Notes under the pieces: model-generated | Told to the model about the DNA's origin: nothing | Database searches by the model: none | The model's input: the letters and a program-made list of their open reading frames with translations, nothing else | NCBI RefSeq assembly: GCF_900016645.1 | Contig: NZ_CDGJ01000022.1 | Strand: one strand, 5' to 3' | Length of the DNA stretch: 12,593 bases | From: Acididesulfobacillus acetoxydans | GTDB taxonomy: Bacteria > Bacillota > Desulfitobacteriia > Desulfitobacteriales > Desulfitobacteriaceae | Program-made: the position numbers and the translations under genes | Shown: one piece after another, positions 1-4,869 of the stretch | Position numbering within the stretch: the stretch's first letter is position 1 | Layout: the number at the start of each line of letters is the position of its first letter

Positions 1-1
1 A

Positions 2-259
2 GCGTTACTCGGAAAGATGGACGAATGGCTACGAAGTCGAATTCGGATGGTCACATGGAAACGATGGAAGAGAGTACGCACACGATACGCGAACTTGCAG
101 AAGCTTGGCATCAAGAAGGAGCAAGCATGGATGTGGGCAAACACAAGAAAGGGCTATTGGCGAGTAGCCCATAGCCACATTTTGACAATGTCCTTATCCA
201 ACAAACGCATCGAACGCGCAGGATACCCCAGTTTTAGTCAATGCTACTCTGCCAAATAA
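2..259 (+). CDS. ltrA: Group II intron reverse transcriptase/maturase, C-terminal fragment
   Basis: The last ~85 residues of a group II intron-encoded protein are open from the first bases of the window; the ATG at 17 is internal. In full-length proteins the reverse transcriptase domain is followed by maturase domain X and a short C-terminal tail, and this piece is the tail region. Recognisable family features are the basic stretch DEWLRSRIRM, the WKRWK element, the NLQKLGI segment, the W.NTRKGYWR signature (residues ~46-54 of the visible part) and the ending SNKRIERAGYPS. Such proteins bind the intron RNA, promote splicing and reverse-transcribe it during retrohoming. Whether the full protein is intact cannot be judged here. 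The symbol ltrA is used generically. Confidence 0.9.
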   Translation, partial: ALLGKMDEWLRSRIRMVTWKRWKRVRTRYANLQKLGIKKEQAWMWANTRKGYWRVAHSHILTMSLSNKRIERAGYPSFSQCYSAK

Positions 260-275
260 CGTGTAAACTTTGGAG

Positions 276-350
276 GCGCCGTATACCGAACGGTACGTAC
301 GGTGCTGTGGGAGGTCGGCTGGCCAATTAATGACCAGCCTCCTACCCGAT
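276..350 (+). ncRNA. Group II intron domains V and VI with 3' splice site
   Basis: Domain V: GCGCCGTA (276-283) pairs with TACGGTGC (298-305) including a G-U pair. A two-base CG bulge (296-297) follows the inner stem TACC/GGTA (284-287 with 292-295), closed by a GAAC loop. This is the shape of the catalytic hairpin, with the CGC triad near its base. Domain VI: AGG (312-314) pairs with CCT (341-343) and GGCTGG (317-322) with CCAGCC (334-339). The adenosine at 344 is left as the likely branch point, seven bases from the 3' end. The hairpins were found by hand pairing; a covariance model would settle the subclass. Confidence 0.82.
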
Positions 351-769
351 ATGGGGATGCGCAAGGTAAGAGGTCTTTCGGAACCGGGGCCGAGCGTAAC
401 TTGCATATCGACGGGTGTACTTTCGATGAGGTACGGGCCGGACATCTGGTGGGGCGAAAACATAAGGTTATCAAAGCCGGGAAAATGTTTGGGACTGCCG
501 ATGGGACGGGTGATCGGCTGGCCGAATTCGGCGCGCAGGTCCGTCTCCAGGATATTGAGCACTGAAACGCGCTTGCCTGCCACCCAGAGCTCCATCAGGT
601 TTTGAGTGTACTTATCCTCTACCAGTTTGCTGACAAAACTTGCGATCTCTTTGCCCAGGATGTAGCGGAAGAGTGGTTTGATCAAAAAGACTAAGACCAG
701 GCAGAGTTGCAGCGCGAGCAGGCACAAGATGAGGAAGAGCCAAATTGAGTTTGTGAGTGTGATCTGCAC
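351..769 (-). pseudogene. FMN-binding glutamate synthase family protein, N-terminal part, interrupted by group II intron
   Basis: Read leftwards from a GTG start (769), this encodes ~139 residues that end abruptly at the intron boundary. An N-terminal hydrophobic segment (residues ~9-31) looks like a membrane anchor. It is followed by sequence typical of the FMN-binding glutamate synthase (GltB-like) family: NLRAE-type text as ETDLRAEFG (~75-83), RPIGSPKHFPGFDNLMF (~88-104), and VTLGPGSERPLTLRIPI (~124-140), after which the family normally continues with a conserved SGM-type motif. Here the reading frame instead enters the intron. Codon 140 straddles 350/351. Full family members are ~450-550 residues, so most of the FMN barrel should lie beyond the intron's 5' end. 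The gene is 74 bp downstream of norB and probably in its operon. The substrate of this GltB-like subgroup is unclear; do not assume classical GOGAT activity. Confidence 0.8.
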
Positions 770-843
770 AGTGTGTCACCATCCCATACCCCGGCAAGCG
801 GGGGTTACTGCTTTGGCACTTGTGCGCCGCCGGAGGCTCGGTG

Positions 844-2277
844 TCAATGGCCGGAACTCGGGCTGTTTTGCTTCCTGGTTCGCCACCAGGCCGTGTAAAT
901 CTGCCAGATGAGGAGGAAATCGCCCAGGGCAAACACTCCCCCGGCCAGGACGCGAGCCAGCAAATACGGGGTGAGATGAAAGCGCACCTGCATGAAGTCC
1001 TGACCCAGGATGCGCCAGAGATAAGTTTGCACAAAACCGGCCACGAGCAGGGCCGTACCCATTCCGATCAGCCCGATGTTGAGCAGAAGAACCGCCAGGA
1101 CTCCGGCCTTGTACCCTTTGGCAGTCGGTTCGCTCCCCCAGCTCAAGATGTAATAACATGCGGCTAGAACCAGAAAACCCATGCTGCCGAAGAGGGCGAG
1201 ATGGGCGTGGGCAGAGGTCGTGTAAGTCCCGTGCACATAGAGATTGACCCAGGGAATGGTGATCATCAGGCCCAAGACTGAGGCGCCCAGGACATGATAA
1301 ATTAGACTGCTGAGGATCAGCCAGAGGGTGAGCTTTTCCCGTTTGCTCTTGATCCCGGTCTTGCTGCTCAGTTTTGAACTCTTGAAACCAACATACGTCA
1401 TCTGGACCAGCATTGCGACCGGAACCACCTCTAGTAGGCTGATGAGTGTGCCCAGGAGCAGCCAGAGGGAGGGGACTCCTATCCAGAAATAATGGTGGCC
1501 GGTGCTGTACAAACCGCCGCTGACCGCCAAACCGGCCTCCAGGTAAAGCCACTTCTCCACCTGTTCCCGCACAGCCAGGCCGGAAACTATGAAGAAGGTG
1601 GCGATGAACCCGGCGGTAGTCAACTCAAAGGCCATCTCTTCCCACAGATGAACCACCCAGAATTTGGCCGCCTCATCCAGGGTGGGATTATTGTAGTGGA
1701 GGGCATTGGGCAGGAGCAGGATGAGAAGGAAAAGAACGCCCACCGTCATGATGGCGGCGGCCGGGGTGATGTGGTGTTTATCAGCCCAGAGGGTGCGGAC
1801 CAGGTTGTAGGCGGCGAGGAGCAGGGCTAGGCCGATACCGAGATAGAGAAGAGGCATTCCCTCCAGATATTCTCGCCCATTGCCGATACGCAGGCTCAAG
1901 CTAAGATAGACTGAAAGGGCGAAAGTCAGGACAATTCCAAACTGCCAGCGAGCCAGGCGGGGAGAGAAGACCTCGCGGTTCAGTTCGGCGGCGGTGAAGT
2001 AATAGACCATTCCCATGGTGCCGATCAGGGGCCAAAGGACGGCGAAACCGAGATGAATGGCCCGCCCAAATTCAAAGGGGATGGGCGAAGGGAGATCCGG
2101 TATCACCAAGTCCAAAGCGCCTGCGAGGGCGACCATACTTTGTACCGCGAAGAGCGTCACGGCCGCCAGGCAATAACGGCGGCTGATCATCTGGACGAGG
2201 AAAACCCGTTGCGGCGGGCGTGCCAAAACCCGGTGCCTGCCCGAGGCCTGAGAGGAAAACGCACGAAATAATTTCAC
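844..2277 (-). CDS. norB: Nitric oxide reductase large subunit (NorB-like heme-copper oxidase family)
   Basis: This 477-residue multi-helix membrane protein reduces nitric oxide to nitrous oxide at a heme b3/non-heme iron centre. All metal ligands expected for the family are visible: H75 (RAIHLG) and H359 for low-spin heme b, H357 (SAHAH) for heme b3, and H210, H261 and H262 (GHHYFW) for the FeB site. E214 sits at the H+4 position (HLWEE) and E218 follows. These match the FeB-ligand and accessory glutamates of Pseudomonas NorB and argue for NO reductase rather than oxygen-reducing oxidase; there is no Tyr-His crosslink motif. E283 (SLLEVVP) matches another conserved NorB glutamate. The GTG start overlaps the norC stop by four bases (GTGA) and has AGGGG just upstream. 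The ~30-residue basic N-terminal extension before helix 1 is longer than usual. Likely role is NO detoxification or anaerobic respiration. Confidence 0.88.
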   Translation of the reverse strand: MKLFRAFSSQASGRHRVLARPPQRVFLVQMISRRYCLAAVTLFAVQSMVALAGALDLVIPDLPSPIPFEFGRAIHLGFAVLWPLIGTMGMVYYFTAAELNREVFSPRLARWQFGIVLTFALSVYLSLSLRIGNGREYLEGMPLLYLGIGLALLLAAYNLVRTLWADKHHITPAAAIMTVGVLFLLILLLPNALHYNNPTLDEAAKFWVVHLWEEMAFELTTAGFIATFFIVSGLAVREQVEKWLYLEAGLAVSGGLYSTGHHYFWIGVPSLWLLLGTLISLLEVVPVAMLVQMTYVGFKSSKLSSKTGIKSKREKLTLWLILSSLIYHVLGASVLGLMITIPWVNLYVHGTYTTSAHAHLALFGSMGFLVLAACYYILSWGSEPTAKGYKAGVLAVLLLNIGLIGMGTALLVAGFVQTYLWRILGQDFMQVRFHLTPYLLARVLAGGVFALGDFLLIWQIYTAWWRTRKQNSPSSGH

Positions 2278-2678
2278 GGCTCATCCCCTGCCTTTTGCGG
2301 CTGCGGCGGCCAGCCCAGAGTGGGTATGGTGTGTACATATTCCAGGTAGCTGACCACATTTTCCGCCTCAGTCCGCTTTAAAGCGGGGTGGTGCCGGTAA
2401 CGGTTGGGGCGCATGACCGGCGGCTGAATGAGGTATTGAACCAGTTGGGGCGGGTTCACTTTGGCCACAATGTTAGTTAAATCCTCACCGACGTAGCCGC
2501 CGTTGCCGAACAAAGTGTGGCAGCTGACACAGTTGTGCTTTTGCCAGACCCGTTTGCCGGCGGCGGCCTGTTGAGAAATGGGAACAGGCAATCGGGCCGA
2601 CAAAAGTGTCACCGCTGCGAATAGTACAAGGGAACAGGCACTCAAGATGAGGAAGGATCTCAATTTCAAGGTGTGCAC
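2274..2678 (-). CDS. norC: Membrane-anchored cytochrome c, nitric oxide reductase small subunit (NorC-like)
   Basis: This 134-residue protein has one N-terminal membrane helix (residues ~8-28) and a class I cytochrome c domain outside the membrane. The heme motif C50-V-S-C53-H54 lies in HNCVSCHTLFGNGG, which closely resembles the NorC signature. M89 (PPVMRPNRY) is the likely second heme ligand. It would pass electrons to NorB, whose gene overlaps it by four bases, so the two are almost certainly co-translated. The GTG start at 2678 is supported by GGAGAGG immediately upstream. The C-terminal tail is rich in proline, with two tryptophan-free turns, and has no second heme site. The gene is the first of the minus-strand operon. 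Confidence 0.85.
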   Translation of the reverse strand: MHTLKLRSFLILSACSLVLFAAVTLLSARLPVPISQQAAAGKRVWQKHNCVSCHTLFGNGGYVGEDLTNIVAKVNPPQLVQYLIQPPVMRPNRYRHHPALKRTEAENVVSYLEYVHTIPTLGWPPQPQKAGDEP

Positions 2679-2728
2679 TTCCTCTCCGGCGAATATGGCA
2701 AGCGTATTGTTTGCCGATGCGGGGGTTC

Positions 2729-2772
2729 TTTATACCTGCCATGTTCAGACCGTACGGATTACGTACGGATTA
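2729..2772 (-). promoter_or_regulatory. Putative norC promoter with 11-bp tandem operator
   Basis: On the minus strand a TATAAA -10-like box (2729-2734) has no -35 box at the right distance. Instead, two exact copies of the 11-mer CGTACGGATTA (plus-strand reading, 2751-2761 and 2762-2772) occupy that place, head to tail. Each contains the palindrome CGTACG. A period of 11 bp, one helical turn, beside a promoter without a -35 box suggests a site for an activator. The regulator is unknown. The repeat does not resemble the classical NsrR or Dnr/FNR consensus. Confidence 0.45.
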
Positions 2773-2882
2773 CAGGTAAGCAATTTGAGGTCGTCCAAGG
2801 TCACTTTTCCCGCACCATGACGCCGATCAGCCGGGATGAATACTTGGATCCAATATACTTGTCGGGGAGTTTGAAAAAACGT

Positions 2883-2912
2883 TTGTCAAAATGGCCGAAT
2901 CCGGGATAAAAT
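2883..2912 (+). promoter_or_regulatory. Sigma-A type promoter for the corrinoid methyltransferase gene
   Basis: TTGTCA (2883-2888) and TAAAAT (2907-2912) are separated by 18 bp, about 95 bp before the GTG start at 3007. The match to the housekeeping consensus is good. A second, overlapping candidate is TATACT just after. Confidence 0.55.
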
Positions 2913-2933
2913 ATACTCGTGGTTTTGTGGTTC

Positions 2934-2960
2934 GGTCTGGGGAAACGCACGTTTCCGACC
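2934..2960 (+). promoter_or_regulatory. Inverted repeat in the methyltransferase leader
   Basis: GGAAACG (2941-2947) and CGTTTCC (2950-2956) form a perfect 7-bp inverted repeat with a two-base centre. Outer arms GGTC (2934-2937) and GACC (2957-2960) extend it, with a three-base bulge on the left. It lies ~25-45 bp downstream of the promoter, a place suited to a repressor operator or to an RNA hairpin ahead of the ribosome binding site. Confidence 0.4.
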
Positions 2961-3006
2961 CTGCAAAATAGTTTTGCGGAGAAATTTGGAAAGGGGCAAA
3001 GTTATA

Positions 3007-3801
3007 GTGATCATCGTTGGAGAATTGATCAATTCCACTCGGAAGGCGATTGCCCAAGCAATCGAACAAAAGGACAAGCCTTATTTGCAGGATCTGGCAA
3101 AACGCCAGGCTGAATCGGGTGCCGCTTTTATCGACATCAACACGGCGGCCAGCGGCAATGAGATTGAGAACATGAAATGGATGGTTGAGCTTGTCCAGGA
3201 AGTGACGGATGTACCCCTCTGTATTGACAGCCCCAGCGCCGCGGCTTTGCAAACCGGTTTGCAACTTTGCCGGCAAAAGGCTTTGGTGAACTCCATCACG
3301 GCGGAGAAGGAGCGCTGGGAGCAAGTGCTTCCGCTGGTGCAGGAATTCAAGACGGGGGTTATTGCCCTTTGCATGGAAGACGGGGGTATGCCGGAGAGCA
3401 CGGATGACCGTCTGCGGGTGGCGGAGAAATTGGTCACGGGGTTAACCGCCTCCGGTGTGGCAAAGACCGATATATACCTTGATCCCCTGATCAAACCGCT
3501 CGGGGTCAACCACAAGTTCGGCGCGGAAGTGCTGGAGACCACGCGTCTCCTACGGGAACGTTATCCCGAGGTCCACATTATTTCCGGGCTTTCCAATGTC
3601 TCGTTCGGACTGCCGGAACGCAGGCTGATTAACCGGGCGTTCATGACTATGAGCGTCGCCATGGGGATGGATGCTTTCATTCTTGATCCCCTCGATCAGG
3701 TGATGATGTCGTTTCTGGCGGCTGCACGGGCTTTGGCCGGGTACGATGAGTATTGCATGGACTATATTGCCGGGGTGCGCGCCGGAAAAGTTAAAGCTTG
3801 A
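3007..3801 (+). CDS. Methyltetrahydrofolate:corrinoid methyltransferase (MtgA/AcsE/pterin-binding family)
   Basis: This 264-residue TIM-barrel protein moves a methyl group between tetrahydrofolate and a corrinoid cofactor on a partner protein. The expected landmarks are present: N-terminal IIVGELINSTRK (pterin loop), D74 in CIDS, N95 in VNSITAE, D159 in LDPLI, and N197 in GLSNVSFGLP. These correspond by position to Moorella AcsE D75, N96, D160 and N199. Details such as the SFGLPERR loop look closer to MtgA-type enzymes (corrinoid to THF in methyl-compound catabolism) than to acetyl-CoA-pathway AcsE; that assignment is inference. The start was moved to GTG 3007 because GGAAAGGGG (2988-2996) sits 10 bp before it and family members begin with this sequence. 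A longer in-frame start at 2974 would add 11 basic residues and lacks a comparable site. No corrinoid protein gene is adjacent. Confidence 0.86.
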   Translation: MIIVGELINSTRKAIAQAIEQKDKPYLQDLAKRQAESGAAFIDINTAASGNEIENMKWMVELVQEVTDVPLCIDSPSAAALQTGLQLCRQKALVNSITAEKERWEQVLPLVQEFKTGVIALCMEDGGMPESTDDRLRVAEKLVTGLTASGVAKTDIYLDPLIKPLGVNHKFGAEVLETTRLLRERYPEVHIISGLSNVSFGLPERRLINRAFMTMSVAMGMDAFILDPLDQVMMSFLAAARALAGYDEYCMDYIAGVRAGKVKA

Positions 3802-3834
3802 AAGGGTTGCCTCGTGATGGGCGGCGGCACGGGT

Positions 3835-3945
3835 CACCGGTTGCCCGGTGCGACCGGCGGGATGTGAGGAAGGACCGCCTGGGTTCGAGGTCGCAATCCC
3901 GCGGGGGTTTCCGGATAAAGGTATACGTCAGAACAGGGACGGAAA
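3835..3945 (+). ncRNA. Possible structured RNA or nested hairpins (unidentified)
   Basis: Nested pairings were found by eye: CACCGG/CCGGTG (3835-3840 with 3845-3850, loop TTGC); CGACC (3851-3855) with GGTCG (3889-3893), enclosing GGCGG/CCGCC (3856-3860 with 3875-3879); and TTTCCG (3908-3913) with CGGAAA (3940-3945). I could not match it to a riboswitch, tRNA or other known RNA that I recall. It may be only a GC-rich spacer. Confidence 0.25.
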
Positions 3946-3949
3946 TATT

Positions 3950-3984
3950 GGGGCAGTATCCCGGCAATTCCCGGGTACTGCCCC
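3950..3984 (+). terminator. Long perfect hairpin, possible terminator without U-tract
   Basis: GGGGCAGTA (3950-3958) pairs perfectly with TACTGCCCC (3976-3984), and the inner CCCGG pairs with CCGGG across one bulged T. This gives about 14 base pairs and a CAATTC loop. No T run follows on the plus strand, so it is not a standard intrinsic terminator. It could stabilise an upstream mRNA end or act as a recognition site. Confidence 0.4.
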
Positions 3985-4010
3985 TGAACGTTAGCACACT
4001 ATCGCCATTG

Positions 4011-4054
4011 AGGCTATGCCCTTGAGAGGCTGTGCTATGCAGGCTGTGCTATTT
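4011..4054. repeat. Short tandem repeat AGGCTGTGCTATxx
   Basis: Two 14-bp copies, AGGCTGTGCTATGC (4027-4040) and AGGCTGTGCTATTT (4041-4054), agree at the first 12 positions. A more degenerate related unit beginning AGGCTATGCC precedes them at 4011. They lie just upstream of the promoter at 4072. Confidence 0.6.
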
Positions 4055-4071
4055 TGAGTTCGAAATTTCAG

Positions 4072-4100
4072 TTGGAAATATGTTAAGCTTGTACTATAAT
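4072..4100 (+). promoter_or_regulatory. Sigma-A promoter for the small conserved protein gene
   Basis: TTGGAA (4072-4077) and a perfect TATAAT (4095-4100) are 17 bp apart. Two further TATAAT hexamers follow at 4111-4116 and 4128-4133 without matching -35 boxes. The transcript would have a leader of roughly 130 bases before the ATG at 4240. Confidence 0.7.
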
Positions 4101-4239
4101 TTAAGTGTCTTATAATCTAAAATGCCCTATAATTTTGCCGTTCTACAATTTGAGTCGAATGATTTGAATTGAGCGCGGGCGAGTATCGAGAAATATCGAA
4201 AGAGTGACAATTAGACAATTATTGGAGGAGGGGGCTAAG

Positions 4240-4557
4240 ATGGCGACAGGAGTTATTCACAGCGGTATTTGCGGTTACACGATCACGGTCAAAGCGGACT
4301 CCACGGACGGGCAAACGGTGCGCTTGGATATCGAGACCCAGTGCCCAAACTGGCAAAAAATAGCCGCCGAATTGAAGGAAGTGGACGCCTTCCAGGAACT
4401 GTTCAAGAAACTGCATATGGGTCAGGTCTATGAGACTTTTGCCAAGTATAGCCCGCACCCCAGCTGCCCGGGCTTGTCGGGGACTCTCAAGACGGTGGAA
4501 GTGGCAGCCGGATTGGCCCTCCCGCAGAAAGCGGACATTGAGGTTACAAGAGAGTAG
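4240..4557 (+). CDS. Small conserved protein associated with corrinoid/RACo genes, function unknown
   Basis: This soluble protein of 105 residues has no signal peptide or membrane segment. Three cysteines sit in distinctive settings: C11 (GICGYT), C35 (TQCPNW) and C76 (HPSCPG). The middle is helix-like (residues ~36-68) and the ends look like beta strands. It resembles small conserved proteins of anaerobic Firmicutes that I believe occur beside RACo and corrinoid methyltransferase genes (perhaps the DUF6951 family), but that label is from memory and unverified. The ATG at 4240 has GGAGGAGGGGG at 4224-4234. A GTG at 4204 would add 12 residues without a good site. Its place between the methyltransferase and the activator suggests a part in corrinoid protein maintenance. 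The cysteines could bind a metal or an Fe-S cluster, which is speculation. Confidence 0.72.
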   Translation: MATGVIHSGICGYTITVKADSTDGQTVRLDIETQCPNWQKIAAELKEVDAFQELFKKLHMGQVYETFAKYSPHPSCPGLSGTLKTVEVAAGLALPQKADIEVTRE

Positions 4558-4600
4558 ATGAGGGCAGAGCCCGTGCCGGATCAATGTGTCGCCGGCAGAG

Positions 4601-4690
4601 GATAAAAACGCGCGAGGGTGCACTGCGGAGGATGAAAGCGCGCGAGGGGGTACTGCGGAGGATGAAAGCGCGCGAGGGGGTACTGCGGAG
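4601..4690. repeat. Three-copy 30-bp tandem repeat
   Basis: Units begin GATGAAAGCGCGCGAGGGGG and end TACTGCGGAG. The copies at 4631-4660 and 4661-4690 are identical. The first copy (4601-4630) differs at four positions. Identical neighbouring copies point to recent duplication. The unit is a multiple of three and would encode the ten-residue repeat MKAREGVLRR if translated, but there is no good evidence that it is. Confidence 0.9.
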
Positions 4691-4853
4691 GTTCGTTTGT
4701 CTCAGACGGCCGGGACTTTATGGGAACTTTCAGGAGAGATTTTACAGGCTCGGGCCTGAACCGAGGAGCGGCGAGAAAAAGAGCACGCCTCTGGGATTGA
4801 AAAAAGGCTGCGTAGGAGACAGCGGAGCCGAAAAAAGCGCAGGTGGATCGAGC

Positions 4854-4860
4854 GGAGGAG
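4854..4860 (+). promoter_or_regulatory. Ribosome binding site that selects the activator start
   Basis: GGAGGAG lies 9 bp before the ATG at 4870. It directly touches the ATG at 4861 and lies inside a reading frame starting at GTG 4843, so 4870 is the best-placed start. Confidence 0.6.
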
Positions 4861-4869
4861 ATGGAGCGG

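Larger units (their letters stand above)
1..350 (+). mobile_element. Group II intron, 3' portion (5' end outside window)
   Basis: This is the 3' part of a bacterial group II intron, a self-splicing retroelement. The sequence shows the C-terminal end of the intron-encoded maturase (2-259), then hairpins matching domain V (276-305) and domain VI (312-343), and a 3' end of the usual form: a bulged A at 344 followed by CCCGAT at 345-350. The intron/exon boundary is placed at 350/351. This agrees with the minus-strand flanking gene, whose family similarity stops exactly there. The intron is antisense to that gene, so splicing of an intron-strand transcript could not repair the gene's mRNA. The 5' end, domain I and most of the reverse transcriptase lie outside the window. 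Confidence 0.88.
3802..4239. other. 438-bp intergenic region with structured elements and promoter
   Basis: No credible gene is seen. The first half (3802-3984) is GC-rich and full of inverted repeats. The second half (3985-4239) is AT-rich and holds short tandem repeats (4011-4054), a good promoter (4072-4100), two more TATAAT boxes and the ribosome binding site for the next gene. The sharp change in composition near 3985 suggests an end-of-transcript region followed by a new promoter region. The elements are listed separately. Confidence 0.6.
4558..4869. other. 312-bp spacer before the activator gene
   Basis: It holds the 30-bp tandem repeat (4601-4690) and otherwise no clear gene. A plus-strand reading frame crosses it (4584-4949) but overlaps the activator start, has no good ribosome binding site and translates to low-complexity basic sequence. 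I see no convincing promoter, so the activator gene may be read from the promoter at 4072. Confidence 0.5.

Noticed and set aside
270..605. Plus-strand open frames at 270-605 and 302-565
   Set aside because: They cross the intron 3' end and run antisense to the broken glutamate synthase gene; no protein family is recognisable.
776..1552. Minus-strand 258-codon frame overlapping norB
   Set aside because: It is a frame-shifted shadow of norB, rich in Pro/Arg/Ser, while norB carries all the conserved metal ligands.
3880..3900. GGGTTCGAG string resembling a tRNA T-loop
   Set aside because: No acceptor, D or anticodon stem could be built around it.
4601..4690. CRISPR array
   Set aside because: The 30-bp units are directly adjacent with no spacers, and no cas genes are present.
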